Assembly (NCBI GenBank): GCA_959608885.1
Contig: CAUHSG010000009.1
Coordinates: 1-64,000 of the forward strand
Direction: 5' to 3'
Length of the DNA stretch: 64,000 nt
Source: an uncultured Coriobacteriia bacterium
Lineage (GTDB): Bacteria; Actinomycetota; Coriobacteriia; Coriobacteriales; QAMH01
The notes below the pieces were generated by a model. It did no database searches and had not been told where the DNA came from. It worked only from the letters and a program-made list of their open reading frames with translations. The position numbers and the translations under genes were made by a program. Shown here piece after piece: positions 55,648 through 64,000 of the stretch (position 1 is its first letter; each line of letters opens with the position of its first letter).

Positions 55648-56079
55648 CTACATCGTGATGTAGGAGAACTCCACCGTGTCGCCGTCTGCGACCGAGCAGA
55701 CATCGACGGCTTCCATGACTTGCTCGCCGTTGACGGTGTAGACCCAGCCGGAGCTGCCCTCGGCCGCAAGGCCGTTGATGGCGGAGATGTAGGTGCCGTA
55801 CTGGCTATCCTCGGTCGTGACCTCGGCGTCCGTTGCCTCGAGCACGTCGAGCGCGGTGGCATCGGCGGCGGGAATCTGGGCGGTATAACTCGTCGTTTGA
55901 CCGTTGGCATCTGTAATCGTCACCGTGGAGTCGATGGTTTCGATGCTTGACGACGACGGTGTGCTCGACCCGCAACCGACGAGCGAGAGCGCAAAGAGCA
56001 GCATGAGAGCGACGATGCCGGCATACAGTTTCTTTGTTGCTGCGTTGACGTGGGCAATGTGCCCGGTTTTCACGACCAT
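55648..56079 (-). CDS. DUF4430 (transcobalamin-like) lipoprotein
   Basis: 143 aa from the ATG at 56079, chosen for its aagagg site and because a lipobox (LSLVGC) then follows a proper signal peptide. The mature domain shows DUF4430 features: ATALDVLEATDA, GTYISAINGLAAEGSSGWVY, TVNGEQ and DGDTVEFSY. DUF4430 has the fold of the beta domain of transcobalamin and intrinsic factor, so it may catch cobalamin at the cell surface for the ECF importer. First gene after the riboswitch. Confidence 0.88.
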   Translation of the reverse strand: MVVKTGHIAHVNAATKKLYAGIVALMLLFALSLVGCGSSTPSSSSIETIDSTVTITDANGQTTSYTAQIPAADATALDVLEATDAEVTTEDSQYGTYISAINGLAAEGSSGWVYTVNGEQVMEAVDVCSVADGDTVEFSYITM

Positions 56080-56109
56080 GACAAACCTCTTTCTTCCAGG
56101 GCTCCGGTC

Positions 56110-56230
56110 ATGGGCTCGGTACTCCGACTTCGGCCGACGCATCGGCGCTTTACGGTTACTGGTATAGCGCGGGATTCGCACCCGCATTCCCCGAGACTTC
56201 TAGGAAGCACCGCCCATCGGGGGCGGTCCG
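56110..56230 (-). promoter_or_regulatory. Cobalamin riboswitch
   Basis: Read on the - strand: gggaatgc, then gggtgcgaatcccgc (the GGTGnGAATCC core), ccagtaaccg, and finally agtcggagtacc (the AGnCnGAnnACC end). These match the conserved core of cobalamin riboswitches in order. A 7-bp accgccc/gggcggt stem lies near its 5' end. It precedes the DUF4430-T-AA-S operon and should shut it off when B12 is plentiful. Exact ends are approximate. Confidence 0.92.
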
Positions 56231-56691
56231 CAGAGCCATTTGGGATGTATTGTACCCGCCCGCGTGCCGACGTGCCCGTGCAGATTGCATATTCATGCGT
56301 TGAGGTGACTTTCATTCCCCCATTCTGGTGCTGTGCCACGTTACGCATGTTTTGGCACATCATGCGTGCCACAGCGTGCTGAATTTGGCGGATTTGCCAA
56401 GTTTTCCACGTTCTGGCGCTTCGCGTGTGCCATATCGCGCAAAACGTGTCATGCCGGTATCAATAATCAGCCATAACGCGCGTAGTTCGGCTGGGATAAT
56501 GCCCCTGCTCTCCTCTGCGTGCTGCTCCTTTCGCACCACGGCTTTCAAATCACGCAAATCCCCGTTCAGTTGCATGCGTGCAACTGATAATTGCGCGAAG
56601 TTCCAACCAGAATCGCTGGCGCAACTAGCCATCCTCCCGTAACTTTTCCCAACGGGCATGGCTTATCATGCTCGCAGGAGAAAGGACACGC
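56231..56691. other. Intergenic region between riboswitch and XRE gene
   Basis: No gene seen. It should contain the riboswitch promoter (- strand) and the XRE gene promoter (+ strand), neither clear. An acgcatg/catgcgt inverted repeat lies near 56343-56367. Confidence 0.4.
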
Positions 56692-57564
56692 ATGGATGTA
56701 GATATCGCGAAGCGGCTGGCGGATCGACGCCGCGCGGCGGGCTTCACCCAGGAGGAGCTTGCCGAGAAACTTGGCGTCTCGCGGCAGGCGGTCTCCAAAT
56801 GGGAGTGCTCGGAGTCCTCGCCCGACACGGACAACCTCATATCCCTGGCGCGCCTCTACGACGTCTCGCTCGACGACTTGCTGTATGCGGATGTGGAGTG
56901 TGGCGGCACCGGTACGGCTTGCGGAGAGGATGCGGAAGAGGACGCTGACGATGAGCCCGGTGCCGATGCGGGCGCTACCGAAGATGCCGCTGCCGCCGAT
57001 CACGCCGGCGCGTCTCGCGCAGGCGACGGCGCGACCCACATAGGCCTCGATGGTATCCACGTCGAGGACGGAAAGGACTACGTCCACATCAACTGGCGCG
57101 ACGGCGTGAATGTCATCGACGGCAAGAAGGGTGACCACGTGCACGTGGGTTGGGACGGCGTCCACATCAACGACCATGAGTTCGACAACCTGGCCGACGC
57201 GAACGCGTACATGGGGACCGGCAAAAGGGGGTCGTCGTTTCTGCGTGCGTGGAACCGATTTCCGTTTCCGCTGGCAGTGCTTGTCGCGTATATATTAGTC
57301 GGCCTCGTGTACGACGCATGGGGCTACGGCCTGTTCCTGATCGCCGCCATTCCCGTCTACTACGCGTTGGGCGGCCTTTTCGGCGCGAAGCGCATCGCGG
57401 GGTTCTTCTGCACGCTCTACGTGGTCGGCGCGATTTGCTGGTTCTGCTACATGGCGTTCGTCTGCAACCAGCCGCATCCCGCGTGGGTGGTGTTCCTGAC
57501 GATTCCCCTTGTGGGTTGGCTTACGGGTGCGCTGTCGCACTGGTGGAGAAAACGCCGCAAATGA
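56692..57564 (+). CDS. XRE-type membrane regulator
   Basis: 290 aa from the ATG at 56692, preceded by aggagaaagg. Residues 5-60 are a Cro/C1 helix-turn-helix (KRLADRRRAAGFTQEELAEK, then LGVSRQAVSKWE). An acidic linker follows, then short repeats of DGIHV, DYVHINW, DGVNVI and DHVHVGWDGVHI. Four membrane helices end the protein. DNA-binding proteins with membrane tails may sense envelope state. Target genes unknown; the flanking operons are on the other strand. Confidence 0.85.
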   Translation: MDVDIAKRLADRRRAAGFTQEELAEKLGVSRQAVSKWECSESSPDTDNLISLARLYDVSLDDLLYADVECGGTGTACGEDAEEDADDEPGADAGATEDAAAADHAGASRAGDGATHIGLDGIHVEDGKDYVHINWRDGVNVIDGKKGDHVHVGWDGVHINDHEFDNLADANAYMGTGKRGSSFLRAWNRFPFPLAVLVAYILVGLVYDAWGYGLFLIAAIPVYYALGGLFGAKRIAGFFCTLYVVGAICWFCYMAFVCNQPHPAWVVFLTIPLVGWLTGALSHWWRKRRK

Positions 57565-57593
57565 GACAACGCCCCTGACCAACTATCTCATTT
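57559..57593. terminator. TGAGACA-type palindrome, copy E
   Basis: aaatgagaca pairs imperfectly with tatctcattt around ctgacca. It overlaps the XRE stop codon and can act in both directions. Confidence 0.7.
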
Positions 57594-57599
57594 AAAGCA

Positions 57600-57633
57600 G
57601 TACCGGCCCCTCGACGAATCGGGGAGCCGGTAC
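57600..57633 (-). terminator. Hairpin after gadB
   Basis: gtaccggcccc and ggggagccggtac pair with one bulge. On the - strand a short ttt follows, so it probably terminates gadB together with the neighbouring palindrome. Confidence 0.6.
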
Positions 57634-57722
57634 CGTGCCGTTGCCCTGCTTTGCGGCTTGAGCGGGGCGTGAGTAGGGGAGGAAAGTAAACGTAACTCGT
57701 CTCTCACTCGGAGCCGTTCGTA

Positions 57723-59168
57723 TTACCTGCCGCTGTGGTCGAACGACTTCTTGGGGGCGATGTTGGTGTCTGCCGAACCGATCACCGTCGCGTTGTCGAG
57801 GTTGGCGATCTCTGCCTTCATGTCCTTGATGAACTTGTCAGCCATGGTCATCGAGAGGTCCGCGCGAGCCACGATACGCTGGCAGGTGACGTCCTGCATG
57901 TTCTCGGGCAGCGGGTAAGCCGGAATCTGCCAGCCATGCATGCGCAGACGGTCGTCCAGGTCGTACAGCGTCCACTTCTTGCCGGCCTTGGGGTCAAGGC
58001 TCCAGCACAGGATGGGGACCTCGGAGGCCTCCTCGTACATGATGAAGATGCCGATCTTCTTGATCTCGTCGACCAGGTGATGTGCCACGTCCAGGGTGCG
58101 CTTCTGGATCTCCTTGTAGCCCTCGAAGCCGTTGCGCATGAAGACGTAGTACTGGCCGATGATCTGCGATGCCGAGCGGCTGAAGTTGATGGCCATGGTG
58201 GCCTCCTCGCCGCCGAGGTAGCTGACCCAGAAGATCAGGTCCTCGGGCAAGGCCTCCTTCGAACGCCACATGACCCAGCCGATGCCCGGGTAGACCAGGC
58301 CGTACTTATGGCCGGAGGTCGAGATGGACCAGACGTTGGGAAGGCGGAAGTCCCACTCGAGATCGGGCTCGATGAACGGGGCGACCATTGCGCCGGACGC
58401 GCCGTCGACGTGGATGCGGACAGGCACCTTGGCCGTCTTGTTGTACTCGGTCAAAGCGGCGTCGATGCCCTTGACGTCATCGTAGCAGCCGGTGTAGGTG
58501 ATGCCGAGCAGGGCGACGACGCAGATGGTGTGGTCATCGACGAAGGGCATGCACGACTCCGGGGTCATGTACAGGTGCTCGGCGTCCATGGGGACCAGAC
58601 GCATCTCGATGTCCCAGTAGCGGCAGAACTTCTCCCAGCAGATTTGATAGCCTGAGGTGATGACCAGGTTGGGGCGATGGTCGCTGTAGATGTCGATGCC
58701 GGCCTTCTTGGCCAGGGCCTTCCAGCGGAACAGGGCGGCCAGGCCACCCAGCATGCAGGCCTCGGACGAGCCGACGGTCGAGGTGCCCATGGGCTGCTCG
58801 TCCTGGTCGGCGTGCCACAGGTCCTGGATGATCTTCACACAGCGGTTCTCGAGGTCGGCCGTCATCGGGTATTCGTCCTTGTCAATGGCGTTCTTCTCGA
58901 GCGTGTCCGCCATCAGCTGCTGCGCCTCGGGCTCCATGTAGGTCTGGACGAAGGTACAGAGGTTCTGGTGGGCGTTGTCCTCGGTGCCGATGTATTCGCG
59001 AATCATCTCGCTCGCGATACGCGGCTCGATGGGCATCTTGTTGAGCTTGGTCTCGGGCATCTCGACGTCCGAGGCATAGCTGCCGAAGATCGGGGACGTG
59101 TATGAGGTCTGGGCGTTCATCTCTGCCAGTTCCTCGGTCGAAACGAGGTCGATGTCTTTAACAGTCAT
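57723..59168 (-). CDS. gadB: Glutamate decarboxylase
   Basis: 481 aa, close to the usual 466. PLP lysine in SISTSGHKYG (near residue 280), VHVDGASG for cofactor binding, and FSRSASQIIGQYY typical of GadB. It turns glutamate into GABA and CO2, using up a proton. taggagga precedes the ATG. The GABA antiporter gene lies 100 nt upstream on the same strand, so the two probably form one acid-resistance operon. Confidence 0.97.
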   Translation of the reverse strand: MTVKDIDLVSTEELAEMNAQTSYTSPIFGSYASDVEMPETKLNKMPIEPRIASEMIREYIGTEDNAHQNLCTFVQTYMEPEAQQLMADTLEKNAIDKDEYPMTADLENRCVKIIQDLWHADQDEQPMGTSTVGSSEACMLGGLAALFRWKALAKKAGIDIYSDHRPNLVITSGYQICWEKFCRYWDIEMRLVPMDAEHLYMTPESCMPFVDDHTICVVALLGITYTGCYDDVKGIDAALTEYNKTAKVPVRIHVDGASGAMVAPFIEPDLEWDFRLPNVWSISTSGHKYGLVYPGIGWVMWRSKEALPEDLIFWVSYLGGEEATMAINFSRSASQIIGQYYVFMRNGFEGYKEIQKRTLDVAHHLVDEIKKIGIFIMYEEASEVPILCWSLDPKAGKKWTLYDLDDRLRMHGWQIPAYPLPENMQDVTCQRIVARADLSMTMADKFIKDMKAEIANLDNATVIGSADTNIAPKKSFDHSGR

Positions 59169-59268
59169 GATAATCTCCTCCTAATCACTATCCGAATCGC
59201 TTCGGATTTGGTACCTACGTTGAACGAACTTACGTGCCTTTACGTGCTTGATATGGTTCGTCGACACA

Positions 59269-60879
59269 TCACTCCTTCTGGGGCGTGTCCGCGGGGGCCG
59301 CGTCTTGCGTGCTGGTGGCGGGCGAGGGGATGGAGTGCTTGCCGACGGGAGCCGGCGCGTCTTGTGCCGCAGCCATCGCGGCGCGATCCTTCTTGCCCGG
59401 AATCGTGGGCGGCTTGTGGTCGATGCCACCGTTCCAGTGCTTGCGCAGGCCGTAGATGACGAACGGGATCGCCACCGAGATGACCCAGCAGATCAGCAGG
59501 GTGATGACGTACACGGTGCCGGACGACGCGTCGAGCTGGCTCGGCGGGAAGAACGACACGATCAGTGCGAAGACCGTGAGCAGCAGGCCGAGGCCGGCGA
59601 CGATGCACTTGCCCGCGGTGCCACCGAAGATCTGGAACACGCGAGCGTGGTCCTTGCCCTTGAATACCAGCTTGAAGTAGGCGAGGAAGAACAGGACGTA
59701 GCCCACGAGGTAGATGACGACGGTCAGGCCGACTGCCGTGAGGTACGAGATCGACGAGCCCGAGCCACCTGCCAGGGCCATGGATCCGCAGAGCACCGCG
59801 TCCCAGATGGTGACGATGACGCCCTGGACCACGACGGTCTTGACGGAGACGCCGTGCTTGTTGGTCTTGGCGAAGCTACGCGGGATGATGCCCTCGTTCG
59901 CGGTCTCGAGCAGCGCACGTGACGGGCCGACGATCCAGGAAGAGATCTCGGCCAGGACGCCCGCGGCCAGCAGGAACGCGATCACGTACACGAGCCATCC
60001 GCAGTGGAAATGCGCGTCGAATATGTTGGCGAACGCCACGACGACGCCGGTGGAGAGGTTGGCGTCGAGCTGCGCCTCGGTCATGGTCATGGCAACCGCG
60101 AGACCACCCAGGGTGTCGAGCACGATGGTGAGGATGCAGAGCACAATCATGACCATCGGGTAGATCTTACCGGGGTTCTTCAGCTCGTTCACGTGCGAGG
60201 CGGAAGCCTCGACACCCGCGAAGGCGAGGATGAACGATGCGAAGATGACCAGCGTGCTCACCTTTGTGAAGTCGGGGACGATACCGCCCGCATCAAAGTG
60301 CAGCTGCGAGACGCCGCCCGTTGCCAGGTACGCGACCAGACCGACCAAGAGGACGACGGCGGGAATCAGTACGCCGCCGAAGAAGCCGATCTTGGCTATG
60401 CGGGCGGTGAGCTTGGTGCCGCCGAGCTGCGTGAGCGTGAGTGCCCATACGATGATCGCCACGCCGATGAACATGACGAGCGGATTATTGTAGAGCGCGT
60501 CCCATCCCACGATGTACGAGATCGCGGCTAGGACGAAGAACGCCATGGTCACGAAGCCGACCGTGATCTGGAACCATTGGTAGAATAGGGCCGCGAAACC
60601 CCAGCGCTTGCCGAGGGTGTTGCCGACCCAGGCATAGATGCCACCGTCTTCCCATCCTTTAACAGTCGCCATCTCGGCGGCGACCAGTGCGACCGGGAGG
60701 AACCAGAAGATACCACCCAGTATGAGGAAGAAGATCAGATGCAGACCAGATGATGCGAAGTTGGGGTACGCATACACGGTCATGACCATCGATGCCGTCA
60801 TGGCGAAGAAGCCACCGAATCCGAGCATCTTTGCCGCTTGTTTGCCGGATGCCGCCGGTGCCGTCTTTTCTTCACTCAT
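59269..60879 (-). CDS. gadC: Glutamate/GABA antiporter
   Basis: 536 aa from the ATG at 60879, chosen for its gaaaggggtgagg site and its MSEEKTAP start; an upstream in-frame start at 60960 has no ribosome site. About twelve membrane helices of the APC superfamily. Family stretches include VKGWEDGGIYAWVGNTLG, FAGVEASASHVNELKNP and GPSRALLETANEG. The C-terminal tail could be the plug that closes GadC at neutral pH, but it is Ala/Pro-rich here. It exchanges outside glutamate for GABA made by GadB. Confidence 0.94.
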   Translation of the reverse strand: MSEEKTAPAASGKQAAKMLGFGGFFAMTASMVMTVYAYPNFASSGLHLIFFLILGGIFWFLPVALVAAEMATVKGWEDGGIYAWVGNTLGKRWGFAALFYQWFQITVGFVTMAFFVLAAISYIVGWDALYNNPLVMFIGVAIIVWALTLTQLGGTKLTARIAKIGFFGGVLIPAVVLLVGLVAYLATGGVSQLHFDAGGIVPDFTKVSTLVIFASFILAFAGVEASASHVNELKNPGKIYPMVMIVLCILTIVLDTLGGLAVAMTMTEAQLDANLSTGVVVAFANIFDAHFHCGWLVYVIAFLLAAGVLAEISSWIVGPSRALLETANEGIIPRSFAKTNKHGVSVKTVVVQGVIVTIWDAVLCGSMALAGGSGSSISYLTAVGLTVVIYLVGYVLFFLAYFKLVFKGKDHARVFQIFGGTAGKCIVAGLGLLLTVFALIVSFFPPSQLDASSGTVYVITLLICWVISVAIPFVIYGLRKHWNGGIDHKPPTIPGKKDRAAMAAAQDAPAPVGKHSIPSPATSTQDAAPADTPQKE

Positions 60880-61557
60880 TTTCCTCACCCCTTTCTTGAT
60901 AGAACTCTCATCCGTTTTCGGGTTCGAAAACAACCATCGAATGAGGCGTCTGCCAATCAAAGTGGAGGATCATGAGTGGTTCCCCATTTTTATGGCAAGT
61001 TGTCATTCATGGTTAAAATCTTGCCGTACACCGATTGTATCACTAAAAATTTTAAAAATAAGTTGACAGATAGAAATAATTACTGTCTTAAAGAATTAAT
61101 TTTGTGGAAAACTAGATATCCTCAGGTCAGGCGCGTGATTTTGCGAAAAAGAGCAGTAGTTTTCGCGAGAATTCGGCCTTTTTTATTTCAAATTGTGAAT
61201 AAAATTATTCTCTCTGCAGGTCAAAATTGCAGAATTTGTGGATAACTCCCATTGACAGAATGTGACAGGGGTCAGGCCCCTGTCACGTTTGTCGCTGCCC
61301 AAGATTACGGGCGGCTGACCGGCTTGTGCCAAGATTGATGGTCAGTGACCGGTATCCTTGGCGCAACAGCTTGAAATCGTGCCATTCGACGGTCACGCGC
61401 TGGGTATTCTTGGCGTGGTTTGCCCGCGATTGGTCACGCGCCCGGCATTTTGGGCAGCACCGCTCCCTGCCGCGACATTTCACGCCCGCGAAACACGGTG
61501 ACGGCGGGGGAGGGTGTAGAATCCATCCGAGACATTCGACATCTTCGAGGAGGCACC
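60880..61557. other. Intergenic region between gadC and guaA
   Basis: AT-rich to about 61250, no gene. A tacaat-like -10 on the - strand near 61034 may serve gadC. A perfect gtgacagggg/cccctgtcac palindrome lies at 61262-61286. A tagaat near 61517 may be the guaA -10. Confidence 0.45.
61262..61286. repeat. GTGACAGGGG palindrome
   Basis: A 10-bp perfect stem around tcagg. It resembles short GACAGGGG palindromes found scattered in some gut-bacterial genomes (from memory). Confidence 0.85.
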
Positions 61558-63201
61558 GTGGCGACGTCCGCAACCCCACAGCAATTGGTCATCGTGTTGG
61601 ATTTTGGAGCGCAGTACGGGCAGCTCATCGCCCGACGCGTTCGTGACCTGGGGGTTTACTCCGAAATCGTGCCTTGCGACATCACGGCTGACGAGGTGCG
61701 CGAGCTGGCGCCGTCGGCGATCATCCTGTCGGGTGGTCCGGCGAGCGTCTATGCCGAGGACGCGCCCAGCGTGGATGCGGCCATCTTCGAGCTGGGCATT
61801 CCCGTGCTCGGCTTCTGCTACGGGCAGCAGGCCATGGCCGTGGCACTCGGCGGCGCGGTGGGGCACACCGATAAGGGCGAGTACGGCCCGGCTAAGATCA
61901 CGCGCGCGGGCTCCGATTCGCGGCTGCTCGCGGACACGCCGCACGAGCAGACCGTGTGGATGAGTCACCGCGATGCCGTGACCGAGGTGCCCGACGGCTT
62001 CGTCATCACCTCGCACACCGACATCTGCCCGGTCGCGTCGATGGAGGACGCCGAGCGCGGGCTGTACGCGACGCAGTTCCATCCCGAGGTGCGCCACACG
62101 CCGCACGGCAACCAGATGCTCGCCAACTTCCTCTTCGACATCTGCGGGCTCGAGAAGAGCTGGACCATGGACTCGATTATCGAGGACTCCATCGCGGCGA
62201 TTCGCGAGCAGGTGGGGGATAGCCGCGTGATCCTGGGGCTTTCCGGCGGCGTGGACTCGAGTGTGGTGGCGGCGCTCGTCTCGAAGGCAATCGGCGACCA
62301 GGTGACCTGCGTGTTCGTGAACCACGGGCTGCTGCGCAAGGACGAGCCCGAGCAGGTCGAGGAGGTCTTCACCAAGCAGTTCGACGTCGACTTCGTGCAC
62401 GTGCACGCCGAGGATCGTTACGCGCAACTGCTGGCTGGCGTGACCGATCCGGAACAGAAGCGCCGCATCATCGGCGAGCAGTTCTGGAAGGAGTTCTTCG
62501 CCGTGGCCGAGGAACTGGCCGAGGACGGTCGTCCGGTGCGCTTTTTGGCGCAGGGCACGATCTACCCCGACATCATCGAGAGCGGCGCGCGCAAGACCGG
62601 CGGCAAGGCCTCGACCATCAAGAGCCACCACAACCTGATTCCGTTTCCGGACGGCGTGAGCTTCGACCTGATCGAGCCACTCGACCACTTCTTCAAGGAC
62701 GAGGTGCGCGCACTGGGTACGGCGCTCGGGCTGCCCGACCACATCGTGCAGCGCCAGCCGTTCCCGGGGCCTGGCCTGGCGATTCGCATCATCGGCGACG
62801 TGACGCCCGAGAAGCTCGCAATGCTCAAGGAGGCCGACGCCATCGTGCGTGAGGAGCTCGACGCGTACAACGCGATGATCGTCGAGGAGAGCGGTGAGCC
62901 AAACGGCGAGGTCGAGCGCGGATGCGCCGGCGGTCCCGTGATCGAGCGCGCCGTGTGGCAGTACTTCGCGGTACTGCCCGACATCCGCAGCGTGGGCGTG
63001 ATGGGCGACGAGCGCACCTACGCGCGCCCGATCATCCTGCGCGCCGTGGAGAGCACCGACGCGATGACGGCGGACTGGGCCAAGCTACCCTACGACGTGC
63101 TCGGGCGGATCTCGAGCCGCATCGTGGCCGAGGTCCCGGGGATTAATCGCGTGGTGTACGACATCACGTCCAAGCCGCCAAGTACGGTGGAGTGGGAATA
63201 G
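61558..63201 (+). CDS. guaA: GMP synthase (glutamine-hydrolysing)
   Basis: 547 aa with a GTG start right after a gaggaggc site; upstream in-frame codons have no such site. GATase domain: GFCYGQQAMAVALGG (catalytic Cys) and FHPEV (His, Glu). ATP-pyrophosphatase: GLSGGVDSSV. C-terminal domain: QRQPFPGPGLAIR and the usual end KPPSTVEWE. It aminates XMP to GMP. The gene is intact, although an integrase gene begins 122 nt after its stop. Confidence 0.98.
   Translation: MATSATPQQLVIVLDFGAQYGQLIARRVRDLGVYSEIVPCDITADEVRELAPSAIILSGGPASVYAEDAPSVDAAIFELGIPVLGFCYGQQAMAVALGGAVGHTDKGEYGPAKITRAGSDSRLLADTPHEQTVWMSHRDAVTEVPDGFVITSHTDICPVASMEDAERGLYATQFHPEVRHTPHGNQMLANFLFDICGLEKSWTMDSIIEDSIAAIREQVGDSRVILGLSGGVDSSVVAALVSKAIGDQVTCVFVNHGLLRKDEPEQVEEVFTKQFDVDFVHVHAEDRYAQLLAGVTDPEQKRRIIGEQFWKEFFAVAEELAEDGRPVRFLAQGTIYPDIIESGARKTGGKASTIKSHHNLIPFPDGVSFDLIEPLDHFFKDEVRALGTALGLPDHIVQRQPFPGPGLAIRIIGDVTPEKLAMLKEADAIVREELDAYNAMIVEESGEPNGEVERGCAGGPVIERAVWQYFAVLPDIRSVGVMGDERTYARPIILRAVESTDAMTADWAKLPYDVLGRISSRIVAEVPGINRVVYDITSKPPSTVEWE
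63178..63201 (+). other. Probable island attachment site at the guaA 3' end
   Basis: The last guaA codons (end gagtgggaatag) are a well-known target for tyrosine integrases, and an integrase gene follows. An insertion would rebuild the 3' end and leave a copy at the far end of the island, which is outside the window. Confidence 0.5.
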
Positions 63202-63280
63202 TAGATGTTCTTCTACCTCTAGAAACTCCCAGCTCAGACGCGCATAAAACAGCATACTTCAAATAAATCTGATGTAAAAA

Positions 63281-63308
63281 TGATGTATCATTGTTCTAGC
63301 ATACATCA
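63281..63308 (+). promoter_or_regulatory. Inverted repeat before the integrase gene
   Basis: tgatgtat (63281-63288) and atacatca (63301-63308) are exact arms 12 nt apart, with another tgatgta just upstream. Likely an operator or integrase/excisionase arm site. Confidence 0.55.
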
Positions 63309-63323
63309 AATCAAGGAGTTGCT

Positions 63324-64000
63324 ATGCGTGAATACGGAAAGCTGGGCATTCGCACTCAAAAGGGAACGGGTAAGTTCATTGGCTATATGTATTACTACGA
63401 TGAGCAAGGAGTGCGAAAACAGGTTACGCACACAGCCTGCAGCAAAAAGAAACGCGAAGCTGAAAAGGAACTTCGCACTTGGGAGTTGGAGCAAAGGCGT
63501 AAAGCCGAGTTGAAGCAAATTTCCGTTGACGGTGGTCTCACTGTCGAGGAAGTGATAACGAACTTCCTAAACGAACAGCTCAATAAAGGGTTCATTGAAA
63601 AATCCACCCACTATAGCCAGATGTGTGCTTGCCGCAAGAATCTATTTCCCTATATTGGCGGACGTAACTTTGTTGATATTGATAATGTTACTGTTGAATC
63701 TTGGCTTACGATGCTTGCTGAAAGCGGATTGCAGCAAAGCACAATCCATTCCATCTATGCAATCTTGAACAAAACCTATGCGCACTATCTATTCATTCAA
63801 CAGATTAGGGATAACCCTTGCAGCCATGTTCGTACCCCAAAGAAAGGGGCGAAAAGAACAACATTTCTTGATGCTGACCAGATGGAAGAGCTGCTTGGTT
63901 GTCTGAATGCTGAATATGAAAGCGGTAGTCATTTTTGGACGGCTATTAACCTTGCCGTGTTAGGCGGTCTAAGACGCGGCGAGATTTGTGGCTTGCGCTT
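63324..64000 (+). CDS. Tyrosine integrase, 3' partial
   Basis: At least 225 aa, cut by the window end; aaggag lies 7 nt before the ATG. It starts MREYGKLGIRTQKGTGKF, with an AP2-like arm-binding region (YYYDEQGVRKQVTH), then a SAM-like core-binding domain (TVEEVITNFLNEQL to TPKKGAKR). The catalytic domain begins with LGGLRRGEICGLR, which holds the first active-site Arg. Base composition is clearly lower in GC than guaA, pointing to a transferred element. Confidence 0.92.
   Translation, partial: MREYGKLGIRTQKGTGKFIGYMYYYDEQGVRKQVTHTACSKKKREAEKELRTWELEQRRKAELKQISVDGGLTVEEVITNFLNEQLNKGFIEKSTHYSQMCACRKNLFPYIGGRNFVDIDNVTVESWLTMLAESGLQQSTIHSIYAILNKTYAHYLFIQQIRDNPCSHVRTPKKGAKRTTFLDADQMEELLGCLNAEYESGSHFWTAINLAVLGGLRRGEICGLR

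Overview
This window looks like chromosome from a gut-type actinobacterium, most likely class Coriobacteriia. That is inference: genes are GC-rich while several intergenic stretches are AT-rich, there are many short palindromic repeats, surface proteins end in PxTGD-type anchors, and the core genes (rpsO-pnp, ettA, ychF, guaA) sit among accessory loci. No tRNA, rRNA or CRISPR array was recognised.

Layout. 1-22.9 kb is a surface-protein locus on the + strand. It starts inside a giant repeat protein (more than 4,790 codons, 5' end outside the window). Then come an LRR/InlB-repeat wall protein, a membrane sensor with degenerate GGDEF and EAL domains, and an Ig-like anchored protein. 22.9-28.1 kb is an accessory stretch: 23-bp tandem repeats, an apparent relic of an ATPase gene, an intact AAA/DUF4143 ATPase, a RHH/VapC pair and a Phd/RelE-ParE pair, each with a candidate operator. 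28.2-33.2 kb (- strand) is a compact type IV pilus operon: transglutaminase-like lipoprotein, PilC, four pilin-like proteins, PilT. EttA follows. 35.1-37.4 kb holds no convincing gene but many palindromes. Next are another InlB-repeat surface protein, a lipoprotein, a LOG-family hydrolase and a PAP2 phosphatase.

42-50.7 kb is core: rpsO, pnp, a CapA-like phosphatase, a flippase-like membrane protein, ychF, a small membrane protein and an L-serine dehydratase alpha chain. 50.9-56.2 kb (- strand) carries a TetR regulator with a very long acidic tail, then a complete cobalamin ECF transporter (S, fused A-A, T and a DUF4430 lipoprotein) behind a cobalamin riboswitch. After an XRE-type membrane regulator come gadB and gadC (- strand; glutamate decarboxylase and glutamate/GABA antiporter). 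The window ends with guaA, directly followed by the start of an AT-richer integrase gene, which suggests an island inserted at the guaA 3' end.

The most unusual items are: the giant protein, which appears to be two surface proteins joined through a GAH-repeat linker and two in-frame palindromes; several families of palindromic repeats, including one with a conserved loop on different stems and one perfect 45-bp hairpin; a sensor whose cyclic-di-GMP domains have lost key residues; 23-bp tandem repeats before the DUF4143 ATPase; and a 15-bp box (TAGATANNNTGTCTA) before the TetR gene that recurs 11 kb away.
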